A stretch of 64,000 nucleotides of DNA from positions 1 through 64,000 of the forward strand of contig NZ_BAIN01000009.1 of NCBI RefSeq assembly GCF_000613285.1, written 5' to 3'. Both the position numbers and the translations under genes were made by a program. Positions within the stretch are counted from its first letter, which is position 1. The number at the start of each line of letters is the position of its first letter. Positions 8,506 through 17,144 of the stretch are shown piece after piece. The notes under the pieces are model-generated. The model had not been told where the DNA came from, ran no database searches, and was given only the letters and a program-made list of their open reading frames with translations. The DNA comes from Acetobacter papayae JCM 25143. Lineage in GTDB: Bacteria > Pseudomonadota > Alphaproteobacteria > Acetobacterales > Acetobacteraceae.

Positions 8506-10445
8506 TCATTCATTGCCGGTAGAGAGTGCCAGAATGTTTCCGGCCACCACATAGAGCCGGACATTGGCCGCTTGCCCCGGTGGGCGGACAGATTGCGAAA
8601 ACTTGCCCTCTTTATCCGGTATCAGCACACCACGCTCGGCCAGCGCCTTGGTTGCGTCCCGCAGGTTCAGGCCCGCCAGAGCCTCACGTATCCCCGAGGA
8701 CGTGAGCATATAACCCCAGCCCCATTGCCCCTCTTGCGTTTTGGCCCAGCGCCGCCAGCCTGCTTGGTTCTGTGTGCGGTATCTCTCTGGTGGTGGTTTG
8801 CTTCATCCCATGATTGCGGCAGTTCCTCTGCTGTTCTGTCCACCCAATCCTGAAAGCGGGATGCACCATTGCGGGCAATGAAGTCGCGGAGCTGCTGCAC
8901 GGCTTGTTCATCCTCCCTCCGGCCGGAGGTACCACGCGCCCGTAACCAGTCCCCAAAACACAGGCCAACCAGCACGTCTGCCGTATCTGCATCCCAGCCG
9001 GTCAGGCCAAAGGTGGTTGCCAGTTCACCGCCTACGGCGATCATGGCAAAGCGCCGGGCAACAGAACGCACCTGTCCTGAGGCACGAGGCCAGTTTTGCA
9101 GGTATCCGGCGGCTATGGCCTCCAGACGGTCAAGCAGGCGCTCCCGCAGCGGGCGTATGCCTTCCTCCGCCATGAGGACGGTCAGACGTTCCAGAAAGGC
9201 CCGAAAGGGTGCGCCGTAAAACTGCCCGCAGGCATTGCCCAGATGGTCCGCAAACTCCCCAGCGGTATCCATATGGTGCGTGTTCTCAAACAGGCCCATA
9301 CCGGTCCCGGCATCGGCTGGCACGTCACAGTAGCGCACCTCCATGCCAGCTTTGGTGGCCCGGCCAGCCTCGCGGTTCACATCATCCAGTGTTTTTTCGC
9401 CCGTGGACAGGAACAGCACCCGCCAGCGAGCAACCGCCCGAGCAGAGCCAGTGCGACTGGCACGGACTTTGCCCTGCCCATTGGCAAGCATGTAGCTCAC
9501 ATCAGCAATTTCTCTTGGGTCTAGCTGACCTATTTCGTCCAGCGGTAGCAGGGCATCACAGCTTGCCAGCGCAACACTTTCCAGCCCGTTAGAGGTGCTG
9601 CGCCAAGAGCGGGCATAGCCTTTGGCCCCGGCATCTGCCGTGCCGCCGCATACGCTGGAAGCAACCAGCAAAGCTGTGGATTTACCAGCCCGGCTGGCAC
9701 CAAAGAGCGATATGCCACCACCATCCAGCCCCAGCAGGCCAAGCAATGGTGCAGCGAACGCACTCGATACAGCCAGGACAAGGCGACTGTTGCCCCGGCA
9801 CAGCAAACCTATGTGCTGCTGCCATTCTTCCACCGTGCCAGATACGCCAAACAGATCCGTTTCCGGTTCGGCTGTTTGCAGCACAACGCGTTCGTCCATG
9901 TTGCCGTAGGTGCCGGTTGGCAGCACATACGCCCGGCCAGACGGCAGTGTATGCCAGCCAATGCGTCCGACCGACTGCGCCCGCTCTGGTGTGGAAATGC
10001 TGCTTATCCAGTCCGTAAACCCGGCCTTGGCTGCCGGGCTACTTGCAAGCGTAAGCCCTCCGTCTGCAAGCTGGCTCCGGAGTTCGCCACAATCGCCACT
10101 GAACATGGAACGCGGAAAAGCCTGTTCATGCTGTTGTCCGTCCCGGTCAATCCAGCTCAGCAGGATGCCCCAGCCTTTGCCATCTGGCCCGCGTGTTTCG
10201 GCTAGGGCTTCAATAGGGCCGGACAGTTTCATATCGGCTTTGGTGCTGTCCGCTGCTTTTCGGAACAGGCCAAAATTATCAACGAAAAAGCGCCCGTCCT
10301 CTGTTTCTGTCCGTCTAGCGGAGGGCTTGCGCTCGGTGCCTTTATCCTTGCCGTTTTTCAGTTTGATAACTTTGGCACCCGACAAAGCTGCCCGCACACC
10401 TTCACGGCCTGTTCCGGCCTGTGTCTGGTTCGTTTCGGAGGACAT
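8506..10445 (-). CDS. DUF927 family helicase-like ATPase (frameshifted near its end)
   Basis: This protein of about 646 residues resembles DUF927 proteins, helicase-like ATPases found beside primases in mobile elements. Visible motifs are FGASRAGKST (Walker A) near residue 255, LLPLDEIGQ (Walker B) and the conserved FLSTGEKTL. The frame read from 10445 runs off at 8667, while the typical C-terminal winged domain continues in another frame to 8506 (WAKTQEGQWGWGY, GIREALAGLN). One missing base at about 8754 explains this. The start MSSETN at 10445 is chosen for its GGAG ribosome site, and it overlaps the upstream primase gene by 44 bp. Together with that primase it probably unwinds and primes the element's DNA. 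The N-terminal 80 residues are low-complexity and not informative. Confidence 0.85.
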
Positions 10446-11463
10446 CGTTCCAGTCTCCATGTTCGATTTCTGGCACGGCGAGCCGAACCGTGCGGCCCTG
10501 CTGTGCAAATTGGTGAAGGGCAGCTTTCAGCGCCTTACGCGCAGCCGGATTTCCGGCATCGTTATCAGCCGCCACAATAATTTCGGTGATGGTGTCAGGC
10601 AGTTTGACGGCAGCCATATTGCTTAGGCTGACAGAGGCCAGAACACGGTATTCCGGGCAGGCAATGGCACAGGACAGGGCTGTTTCTATGCCCTCCGCCA
10701 GAATGGTCACATCACCATCCGGAGCCATGCCAAGGGCTGCACCAGAGGCACCACGCCAGAGCCTCACGCACCCACCTGCAAAACTGCCCAGCACCTTTTT
10801 AGCATTTGCCAGTTCAGCTTTGCCCCATGCGCCGGAGGGTGCCTGTGCCAGCCATGTTCTGTGCACCGCAGCCATTTTCCCTGTTGGCCCAACGATTGCG
10901 GCCAGCATGGCAGGCAAAGGGCGCTGCGCCTCCGCACACCACACGGCGGGATGGAAGCGCAACGCACCCGGCGCACGGCCAAGCAAGCGCAGGTCTATGC
11001 CACGGCCAGACAGATAGGTTTCGACTGGAGTGCCAGCAATGCCGGGTGCTGCGTCCTGCCACAGCCGCCGCGCCTTAGCTCGGCGCTGTTGCGCTTCCCT
11101 GTCCAGTTCAGGACTATTCAGTTTTTCTTGAACCGGAGGGCGCAGGACGGGGGCATGTGACGCGTTGTTCGCCAGCCCAAGCCATGTGCTAGCCCATGCC
11201 ATTGCGTCTTTGCGGGCATGGCTGAACAGGCAGGCGGCTACAAGGTCCAGAGCATCGCCACGCTCCCCACTGGAGAAGTCACACCACAGCCCCCGCCGTG
11301 CACCTGTCAGACGCACGGCAAGGCTTTGTCCCGGCTCTCCAGCTAAAGACCCCACGCGCCATTCTGCACCGTCCTTTTTGCCATGTGGCAGCAGTTCAGG
11401 TGCGAGGCGCGTAATATGGTCCGCCAGAATCCGGGCCAGTTCAGAGGCGCTAAACAGCCGCAT
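10402..11463 (-). CDS. Toprim-domain primase-like protein
   Basis: This 353-residue protein is related to the primases of phage satellites and plasmids. The N-terminal half carries GLWCDFSSGERGDALDLVA, typical of the region before the Toprim fold. The Toprim domain has the catalytic glutamate in ILAEGIETALS and the acidic DND triad in IIVAADNDAGN near the C-terminus. No zinc-finger cysteines are obvious. The start MRLFSASE at 11463 overlaps the preceding gene by 14 bp, and the 3' end overlaps the DUF927 gene, so the three genes are translationally linked. The expected role is RNA primer synthesis for replication of the excised element. Confidence is high for the Toprim domain and moderate for the exact activity. 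Confidence 0.85.
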   Translation of the reverse strand: MRLFSASELARILADHITRLAPELLPHGKKDGAEWRVGSLAGEPGQSLAVRLTGARRGLWCDFSSGERGDALDLVAACLFSHARKDAMAWASTWLGLANNASHAPVLRPPVQEKLNSPELDREAQQRRAKARRLWQDAAPGIAGTPVETYLSGRGIDLRLLGRAPGALRFHPAVWCAEAQRPLPAMLAAIVGPTGKMAAVHRTWLAQAPSGAWGKAELANAKKVLGSFAGGCVRLWRGASGAALGMAPDGDVTILAEGIETALSCAIACPEYRVLASVSLSNMAAVKLPDTITEIIVAADNDAGNPAARKALKAALHQFAQQGRTVRLAVPEIEHGDWNDVLRNEPDTGRNRP

Positions 11464-12058
11464 GGCCACGCCAGTCTTTGGGGAGAATGGCAACACCACC
11501 CTCCGGTGAACAGAAAGCACGGCCAGCGATCAGTTCACGGCCTGCATGATCACGCTTGTCAGCCAGTTCCAGCAGTTCGCTCCAGCCGATCTGCTCCAGC
11601 CAAAAGAGAGCTTCAGATGAGCGGCTGTTGCGGCATAGCGCCACGCGCAAACGCACCAGTCCTGCACGAATGGGGATGAACTCCCGTGCCGCATGTATGG
11701 GTCTGTCTTCGTCCACAAGGAGGCTTGAGAATGTTGCATCAGCCTCCAAAAGCTCAAGGACATAGCTCCAGACTGTTGCCAGCCCGGTAATGGCCATAGG
11801 CGAGGGAACCGCTGCAAAATCCGTGATGCCATAAGGCCGGAGGGCTTTGGTTAAGTTCGGCTGTGACATGCTTTCAGGGAGATATTTCTCAACGCCAGCC
11901 AAGACATTGAGCAGCTTAGTAAGCAGATTAGGTCCATGGGCGTCATAGTCCGACCATAGCCATGTGCAGGGCGTTTCCTCATACTGCTTTGCAACCATGG
12001 CCATTTCCACGGTTGAGAGCATGGCATCATGCGCCCATGTCGGTTGAAGGGGCCTCAT
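11450..12058 (-). CDS. Hypothetical protein of the element's replication operon
   Basis: This 202-residue protein matches no family I recognise. It has an N-terminal segment with several tryptophans (TPCTWLWSDYDAHG), a central helical region and a charged C-terminus, with no signal peptide, transmembrane segment or clear catalytic motif. Its start overlaps the stop of the Bro-N gene (ATGA) and its end overlaps the primase gene by 14 bp. Translation is therefore coupled to both, and a role in replication or its control is likely from position alone. Confidence 0.7.
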   Translation of the reverse strand: MRPLQPTWAHDAMLSTVEMAMVAKQYEETPCTWLWSDYDAHGPNLLTKLLNVLAGVEKYLPESMSQPNLTKALRPYGITDFAAVPSPMAITGLATVWSYVLELLEADATFSSLLVDEDRPIHAAREFIPIRAGLVRLRVALCRNSRSSEALFWLEQIGWSELLELADKRDHAGRELIAGRAFCSPEGGVAILPKDWRGHAAV

Positions 12059-12804
12059 GCCGCATCTCCTTCCAGCATGATGGTTTCGAGGCGGGCAAGG
12101 ATAAGCCGAAGTTTAGCAACGCCCCGGTCAGTTACGACAACTTGAGAGCGTTCCTTGAGGTGTCCGTTCTCGTCACGGGTTTCGTGATATTTGTGCGTCA
12201 GGCAGCCCGACTTGATCTTGTCGGCTTTGCCCTGCCAACGTCCAGCGCCACCAGAGCGGTATATCCAGCCGATTGCTTCCAGCTTGCTAAGGAACTGGTT
12301 ACGGGTTTGACCGCACAGCTTGGCCGCGTCTGTCAGGGTATGCAGGCCGTCCATACACGTCAGGTTGTGATATGCCTGTGCTTTAGGCGCCAGCACCCTT
12401 ACGGCATTTTGGCTGGCGTGAATGGCGGCTTCGGCAACGCCCAAGACATGGCCAATATCAGGCTGTGCGCCAATGCTGTATGTGCCTGTGCGCCGGAGGG
12501 CTGGTAGCACCTCCGCTGTAACCCATTTTTTGAACCGCTTGGCTGCTGCTTTCCGACTGGTCAGGATAAGGGAATACAGGCCGGACTCGTTAATGGCGGT
12601 CATTTCTTGTGGTCCACCAAGGGTGTCCACTAATACCGCCCCCCTTTCGTCATCATCCAATCGAGTAGCGGTATCTCGATATTTACTGATCTCCAGCACT
12701 GCACAGACATCCGCCAAAACCCACCATGTGATACCATTGCGGTTAATGGTGCGAACCGCGTGGCCTTCAAAATCGAAGGCAAGAGGAGTAAGCGCGGTTC
12801 TCAT
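12055..12804 (-). CDS. Phage antirepressor protein (Bro-N domain)
   Basis: This 249-residue protein has an N-terminal Bro-N DNA-binding domain: GITWWVLADVCAVLEIS, the RLDDDERG motif, and INESGLYSLILTSRK followed by FKKWVTAEVLPALRRTG. The C-terminal half (LTDAAKLCGQTRNQFLSKLEAIGWI, VVVTDRGVAKLRLIL) resembles the KilAC/antirepressor domain. In phages such proteins relieve repression or act at the lysogeny switch. The start at 12804 (MRTALTPL) overlaps the stop of the AlpA-like gene by ATGA. In this element it may counter the XRE repressor encoded at 15069. Confidence 0.85.
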   Translation of the reverse strand: MRTALTPLAFDFEGHAVRTINRNGITWWVLADVCAVLEISKYRDTATRLDDDERGAVLVDTLGGPQEMTAINESGLYSLILTSRKAAAKRFKKWVTAEVLPALRRTGTYSIGAQPDIGHVLGVAEAAIHASQNAVRVLAPKAQAYHNLTCMDGLHTLTDAAKLCGQTRNQFLSKLEAIGWIYRSGGAGRWQGKADKIKSGCLTHKYHETRDENGHLKERSQVVVTDRGVAKLRLILARLETIMLEGDAA

Positions 12805-13058
12805 GCCACACCTCCGAGCTTTACCGTTGAGTCTGCTGTGCTCCGCATAGACCGAGAGACGACCCATGTGCGGAGGGCGGATAGGGTATAACCCACGCGC
12901 CTTTCAGAGATTTTTACAAAGATTGGCCCTCCGCCATCTTTGCGCATGTTTTGCAGAGTCCTGCTTGATAGCCCGAGAAAATCTGCTGCCCATTTTTCTG
13001 AATAGATACGGGTTTCATCCAGAATAGGGGCTGCCGGGAATGGCGGTCTCACTTTCAT
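12801..13058 (-). CDS. AlpA-like DNA-binding regulator (excisionase type)
   Basis: This 85-residue protein has a winged-helix MerR/AlpA-like fold. Residues about 20-60 (YSEKWAADFLGLSSRTLQNM, FVKISERRVGYTLSALRTWV) follow the pattern in which a helix-turn-helix chooses a DNA site and a wing contains RRVGY. Satellite and prophage proteins of this type activate integrase or serve as excisionase. It is the first of five overlapping leftward genes (regulator, antirepressor, unknown, primase, helicase-like). The ATG at 13058 has AGAGGA upstream. Confidence 0.82.
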   Translation of the reverse strand: MKVRPPFPAAPILDETRIYSEKWAADFLGLSSRTLQNMRKDGGGPIFVKISERRVGYTLSALRTWVVSRSMRSTADSTVKLGGVA

Positions 13059-13095
13059 TGTTCCTCTTTTTTGTTGGTCTTATGGGTAAAAGGCA

Positions 13096-13731
13096 TCACT
13101 TATGACGCCCCCTTTTAGCAATCGGTGCATGTTTAAGATTGTATGTGAGAACAGAAGCCATTTTCGCTAGTTCAACTACCAAGGCGTGGTTATAGTTTCC
13201 ACCTTGCAGGTAGGTGTTCATTTTCTCTTTAAGACCATCAAGGCCCACCGCATAAACCGGGTTAACAATGAGAGGAGGGGTGCCTGTGCCCGCCCATCCT
13301 TCAACCTTGCCAGAGTCTATCGGGGGATAAAATTCCTGAATGTCGCGGTTCTGGAACAGTAGATAAACGCGCTTATCGTCCCTTTCGTATTCTGGGAAAG
13401 GTGACGGCGGGTTTTCCATAATTGCTCTGTAACGCGCTTTCAGGCTTTCCCGTGCATGATAGATAAAGAACCCGGTTGCACCCAAGCCAAGGCCTGAGTC
13501 CATAATGGTCAAGGCCACGGCCATGAGAAACACTTGGTCTGCTGTAAATTGATTGTCTTGCCCTGCCTGTCCTACCCGTTCTTCTGGCAGCAGAGGGACG
13601 TTGACTGAAACTAGCTTGTCAAAGCGCCGGCCAAAAATGCCCGGAGGACGCTCCGCACCACCTGCCAAGGCCGGATTGCTCAATGTGCGCCATAGGGCGT
13701 AAAGAGCTTGGCTTTTCTTGTAGGTGGCCAC
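13096..13731 (-). CDS. Hypothetical protein
   Basis: This 211-residue protein is not one I recognise. A GTG start at 13731 (then ATYKKSQALYALW) is preferred because AAAGGAACC precedes it; the open frame reaches 13776. A hydrophobic stretch rich in Gly/Ala (MAVALTIMDSGLGLGATGFFIYHA) lies near residue 100 and could be buried or membrane-associated. The C-terminus is basic. It lies between the Tat-signal pair and the AlpA-like gene in the leftward transcript. No catalytic signature is seen. Confidence 0.65.
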   Translation of the reverse strand: MATYKKSQALYALWRTLSNPALAGGAERPPGIFGRRFDKLVSVNVPLLPEERVGQAGQDNQFTADQVFLMAVALTIMDSGLGLGATGFFIYHARESLKARYRAIMENPPSPFPEYERDDKRVYLLFQNRDIQEFYPPIDSGKVEGWAGTGTPPLIVNPVYAVGLDGLKEKMNTYLQGGNYNHALVVELAKMASVLTYNLKHAPIAKRGRHK

Positions 13732-13817
13732 GGCGGTTCCTTTCTGTTCACCGGGGCATAAAAGCACATCCATCACATTTGTCCACCAAAATTGTCATTG
13801 TTTTTTTGTGAGGCGTT

Positions 13818-14243
13818 TCAAACTCCATTCAGCAGGTCACGGCAGAGCGACCACATAAGATAGTCCGGAGCACCGGGGCTGACTGTGCGGTTGCGGTTAA
13901 GGGGCATGGCGGTAAGGGCCAGCCGGGCTTTGGCCTGTAGCCCAAGCAGCGTATGGGCTTGCAGGCTCCCGGCCTCATCCCATTTATCGGACAGGGCATC
14001 TACTAGCGCGTGCTCCTGAGCTTCCACATGCGGCGGGGTGTCAATTTCATCGGCCCATGCCTCGGATAGCAGGCAAAAGGCTGCATCGGCTTCTAGCCCG
14101 GCCTGAACCACCCGTAGCAATTCCGCATCATCTGGCTCCACAGGAGCCGCCAGAGCGGGGGCTGCACTCCCTGCGAGGGCCAGAACACCGGCCAGTGCCG
14201 TGCGGCGGGATAGGCCGGTTTGTGTGGGGGCTTGCTTGCTCAT
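13818..14243 (-). CDS. Tat-signal hypothetical protein, copy A
   Basis: This 141-residue protein starts with a twin-arginine type signal: GLSRRTALAG, then a hydrophobic Ala-rich core ending APALAAP. That predicts export of a folded protein to the periplasm. The mature part is helical and acidic, without cysteines beyond two or any known motif. It is a paralogue of the preceding gene (14240-14686), which has the same layout. The start overlaps that gene's stop by ATGA and has a GGAGG site. Its presence in a satellite-like element is unusual. Function is unknown. Confidence 0.72.
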   Translation of the reverse strand: MSKQAPTQTGLSRRTALAGVLALAGSAAPALAAPVEPDDAELLRVVQAGLEADAAFCLLSEAWADEIDTPPHVEAQEHALVDALSDKWDEAGSLQAHTLLGLQAKARLALTAMPLNRNRTVSPGAPDYLMWSLCRDLLNGV

Positions 14244-14686
14244 GCTGCCTGCCCTCCGGCTAGATCATCCAGCAGGCTCATGACCAGCCGGATTTCCTCA
14301 CATTCCGCGCCAAGATCAAAGTCGGCAAGGGCGGTGGGGAGAATGGCCTGCAGGATGGATGCCTTGCCCTGCTGGCCTGCCGTGGTGCGGGCTGGGGTGT
14401 TGGCAAGCTGGCCTAGGATGTCAGCCTCCTGCCAACACAGCTTGGCTAACTCCGCTTCAAACCGCTTTTGTTCGGGCGAGCCGTAGGGCAACTCCGGGTC
14501 TGCATCCATTGCCCTAATGCGCCCATGCACCCGCCAGAACGCGGCGCAGAGGGCCAGAGCGGCACTATCCTCATTGGTGGTGGCCGCACAGGCCATAACG
14601 GGCAGGGCGGTCATTGTGGCGGCCAGCACAGAGGTAAGAGCACCACGGCGAGACAGGCCAGTAGAGGGATGCTGTATTTGGCTCAT
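14240..14686 (-). CDS. Tat-signal hypothetical protein, copy B
   Basis: This 148-residue protein has the N-terminal signal TGLSRRGALTSVL with a hydrophobic stretch ending PVMACAA, again of twin-arginine type; the cysteine next to the cleavage region leaves open a lipoprotein-like form. The remainder is predicted mostly helical (ALALCAAFWRVHGRIRAMD, FEAELAKLCWQEADILGQLA). It shares architecture and spacing of short motifs with copy A, so the two likely arose by duplication. It overlaps the upstream small membrane gene by ATGA. A decayed fragment of this gene's 5' region reappears at 15868-15930. Confidence 0.72.
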   Translation of the reverse strand: MSQIQHPSTGLSRRGALTSVLAATMTALPVMACAATTNEDSAALALCAAFWRVHGRIRAMDADPELPYGSPEQKRFEAELAKLCWQEADILGQLANTPARTTAGQQGKASILQAILPTALADFDLGAECEEIRLVMSLLDDLAGGQAA

Positions 14687-14928
14687 TCTGCCACCTCCGG
14701 GCTGGGAGGCAGGCAGGCCATGTAAAGCGTGGCGGGCTTGTGCTGGGGCTGTGCGTGGTGGGCCTGTGGCTCGGAGGGGGCTTGCAGGTGTTCTGGGTGC
14801 AGGAAACAGGCCAGAGCGATCATGCAGAGGCTAGCAGCCCCGAGGGCGGTTAGAGCCTCGCCACGTAGGCGAGCAAGCGTAAGCACTGCCGGGCGTGAGC
14901 CGGGCATGGTATAGGCGTGGTTAGCCAT
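14683..14928 (-). CDS. Small single-pass membrane protein
   Basis: This 81-residue protein has one transmembrane helix (residues about 25-43, EALTALGAASLCMIALACFL) followed by a His/Pro/Gln-rich tail. It is the first gene of the leftward three-gene unit with the two Tat-signal proteins, with AGGAGA 5 bases before ATG 14928. The three ATGA overlaps suggest a co-translated envelope-directed module. No family is recognised. Confidence 0.65.
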   Translation of the reverse strand: MANHAYTMPGSRPAVLTLARLRGEALTALGAASLCMIALACFLHPEHLQAPSEPQAHHAQPQHKPATLYMACLPPSPEVAE

Positions 14929-15051
14929 TACCGTCTCCTGATACGAGCGGTTGTGGTTAGGCCAGATCGGGAGCTTCGACCTTCCCTTTCTGGCCGCAAT
15001 TACATTGCCCTATAATCGAAACACGGTTACTCTTTGTTTGCAAGAATAATT

Positions 15052-15064
15052 GTAACGAGGTTAC
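15052..15064. promoter_or_regulatory. Probable operator upstream of xre
   Basis: GTAAC-gag-GTTAC is a perfect 5-bp inverted repeat ending 5 bases before the xre start, in the divergent control region 14929-15068. A related GGTTACT occurs at about 15025, and TATAAT lies at 15011-15016. It is a likely binding site for the XRE protein controlling both directions. Confidence 0.5.
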
Positions 15065-15068
15065 TGTT

Positions 15069-15290
15069 TTGTTGGCAGTTCAGTGTAAAATGGCGCGTGT
15101 GGCTGTCGGGTGGGGTGTCCGCGAACTTGCAGCGGCTGCTGATGTGTCTCCCAACACCATTGCCCGCCTTGAACGAGGCGAAGAACTAAAAGCCAGCACA
15201 ATAGAAGCTATCCGCTCCGCACTAGAAACTGCAGGGGTCGAGTTCATCCCAGAAAACGGCGGAGGGGCTGGGGTTAGGTTACGGAGATAA
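15069..15290 (+). CDS. XRE-family transcriptional repressor
   Basis: This 73-residue protein is almost entirely a Cro/C1-type helix-turn-helix: GWGVRELAAAADVSPNTIARLERGEE, then a short tail ending GVRLRR. The start is TTG (15069 or 15072), because residues QCKMARVAVGW are needed for the first helix; ATG 15090 would truncate it. It is transcribed away from the leftward module and is the probable repressor of the element. The downstream gene begins 4 bp after its stop, and a decayed second copy of it lies at 16037-16189. Confidence 0.85.
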   Translation: MLAVQCKMARVAVGWGVRELAAAADVSPNTIARLERGEELKASTIEAIRSALETAGVEFIPENGGGAGVRLRR

Positions 15291-15293
15291 ATT

Positions 15294-15810
15294 TTGACCA
15301 CAAAAGCAGATATTGTAAGGTTTTTATATAATTATAAACAAATAATATGGGCAATAATTGTTGCGCCTTTTTTTTGTTGTAAAAGCATTATTGTGTGCAA
15401 ATTCAACAATAATAAGATGGAAATATTTCATATATTTTGCGCTAGCATCTGATATATCATGCTGTTTTTCATTTATTTTCGTTGGAGTTATATCAGCTTT
15501 TTTTGAAGATATTGGAATTTGGGGGCTTTTAGCTCTATTTGCATCACTTATTATGGCAGCTGTTTGTACTGTAAAAATCTTCGAGATCAAATTCATTTTA
15601 AACCCAATGAAATATTCACAGAAAGATGTCGATAGGTTTGTTAGAATAATTAAGAATATACTAGAGGGAGTTTATATATTTTCTTCTTTTTTCCTCGCTA
15701 TGATTATTGCTTATGAGAAAGTTAAATTTGGAGATAGTGAATTGGTTAGATATTGTTATTTTGCATCTATAATGATTATATTTCCAAGAGTGTGCAAATA
15801 TTTTTTTTGA
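15294..15810 (+). CDS. AT-rich multi-pass membrane protein (frameshifted as read)
   Basis: Translation from TTG 15294 (GGAG 8 bases upstream, 4 bp after xre) gives TTKADIVRFLYNYKQIIWAI and then leaves frame at a T8 tract (15368-15375). With one T fewer the frame continues to 15810, giving about 171 residues with four or five hydrophobic helices and few charged loops. Base composition is far more AT-rich than its surroundings, indicating separate acquisition. No family is recognised. Coupling to the repressor, in the position where phages and satellites keep immunity or exclusion genes, suggests a host-protection role; this is inference only. Confidence 0.6.
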
Positions 15811-15867
15811 CGTTTATAGTCCGCATAACATAAAAAATTTTTTGAAGGAGTAAAATACTGAATTCTT

Positions 15868-16028
15868 ATTGGTGGTGGCAGCGCAGGCCATAGCGGGCAG
15901 AGCGGTCATTGTAGCGACCAGAGTATCTTCATACAGACGAGCAAGGATAAGCACTGCCAAACCATGATGGTATAGGCGCGGTTAGCTCTTGATACGAGCA
16001 GTTATGGTCAGGCTGGTTTGAGAGTGCG
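15868..16028. repeat. Decayed partial duplicate of the 14.57-14.97 kb region
   Basis: Bases from about 15868 to 15925 closely match 14572-14630 (start of Tat copy B). Bases from about 15935 to 16015 match 14866-14965 (start of the small membrane gene and the control region), with internal deletions. No open frame is kept. Together with the xre remnant that follows, this shows a duplication of the whole control region. Confidence 0.75.
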
Positions 16029-16036
16029 CACCATCC

Positions 16037-16189
16037 ATTGCCCGCCTTGAACGAGGCGAAGAACTAAAAGCCAGCACAATAGAAGCCATCCGTTCCGTAC
16101 TAGAAGCCGCCGGGGTCGAGTTTATCCCCGAAAATGGCCGAGGGGTTGGGATTAGGTTGCGGATAGAATTGCAAAAAGAAAGTTTTTAA
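16037..16189 (+). pseudogene. Truncated duplicate of xre
   Basis: In frame from 16037 the translation reads IARLERGEELKASTIEAIRS, then VLEAAGVEFIPENGRG and a short divergent tail. It is nearly identical to residues 37 onward of the XRE protein at 15069. The first helices of the DNA-binding domain are missing, so it cannot act as a normal repressor. It ends 1 bp before the next membrane-protein gene, mirroring the intact xre-membrane gene pair. Confidence 0.82.
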
Positions 16190-16190
16190 T

Positions 16191-17015
16191 ATGGGAATTG
16201 GTAAATTAGTGAAAGATAAACACTATCCTCAAATGACGTGGGAGTTTTTGAATAGGATATTTACAATAGAGTATTTTAGATTTTTTCTATTTGGGTTTAC
16301 GGTAACGCCAATATTTGTAAATTTTATTGACTTAATAAATAAAAAATCATGTGGATTGAGTGGGGTTTCCGCAAATAATATTTGTATTATATCTAGCGGT
16401 TTAAGCCTTCCTTTTTCTTGGGAAGCTATGTGGATTGCATCAATAATTTATTTGATTGCGTACGTAGTTTATTTATTGTTCTGTCCACCCTTCATAAGGA
16501 AATATAAAAATATTGAAAATTATATATCAAAAGCGCTTCCGAATAGAAATATAGCGCATGAATGGTTGGAGTTTATTAGGAAAAATAAGGAAATATTGAT
16601 AGATAATAACGATTTTTTCCAAAAATTACGCGACTCATCATTTAATTCACGTGTCAATATAGAAATAAATACAAAAAAAGATTTAGAAGAATTATATATT
16701 AAAGAATTCATTAATGAAAATAAATCTGGAATTTTAATTTCTTCGAACAATAGTTTTACAATTTATGGAAATTTTGAAGGGAAAACGTTAATTTTTAATT
16801 ACAATCCAGATAGCAAATCATCTGATATTCAAATATCAGAGAATTACAAAGAAATAGTCCTTTCTCTATTTGATATAAATGAAAAAACAAAAACAATATC
16901 TAAAGTAATTTGTTATATCCTGTTGATATTTTCTTTTTTCTTTTTTTTGATTATACTTTATCAGAATATATCAAAAACATTCGAATATATTTTGTTATCT
17001 ATTTTCGTATCGTGA
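16191..17015 (+). CDS. AT-rich membrane protein, second cargo gene
   Basis: This 274-residue protein has two hydrophobic helices in the N-terminal third (about residues 30-50 and 75-98) and one or two near the C-terminus (about 240-272). They bracket a soluble charged middle domain of about 130 residues rich in Asn, Lys and Ile. It is as AT-rich as the 15294 gene but not similar to it in sequence. It follows the truncated xre exactly as the other follows the intact xre. No family is recognised. The layout (membrane anchors around a cytoplasmic domain) would suit an exclusion or abortive-infection protein, which is a hypothesis. Confidence 0.65.
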   Translation: MGIGKLVKDKHYPQMTWEFLNRIFTIEYFRFFLFGFTVTPIFVNFIDLINKKSCGLSGVSANNICIISSGLSLPFSWEAMWIASIIYLIAYVVYLLFCPPFIRKYKNIENYISKALPNRNIAHEWLEFIRKNKEILIDNNDFFQKLRDSSFNSRVNIEINTKKDLEELYIKEFINENKSGILISSNNSFTIYGNFEGKTLIFNYNPDSKSSDIQISENYKEIVLSLFDINEKTKTISKVICYILLIFSFFFFLIILYQNISKTFEYILLSIFVS

Positions 17016-17104
17016 TTTCGATGACACAACTCAGAGCGAGTACATACTAAGTCCAAGCACCTAGCCGCAGAGCTATGACAAGCTTATGTGCAACATAGAT
17101 TATA

Positions 17105-17139
17105 GAAGGGCACCCTTTCTTACACGGAGGGGGCCCTTC
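17105..17139. terminator. Terminator between membrane gene and integrase
   Basis: GAAGGGC (17105-17111) pairs with GCCCTTC (17133-17139), followed by GTTCTTT. It lies between the rightward cargo gene and the convergent integrase and could serve both. Confidence 0.6.
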
Positions 17140-17144
17140 GTTCT

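Noticed and set aside
8356-8853. 165-codon ORF on the + strand
   Set aside because: It lies opposite the C-terminal part of the DUF927 gene and has the composition of a shadow.
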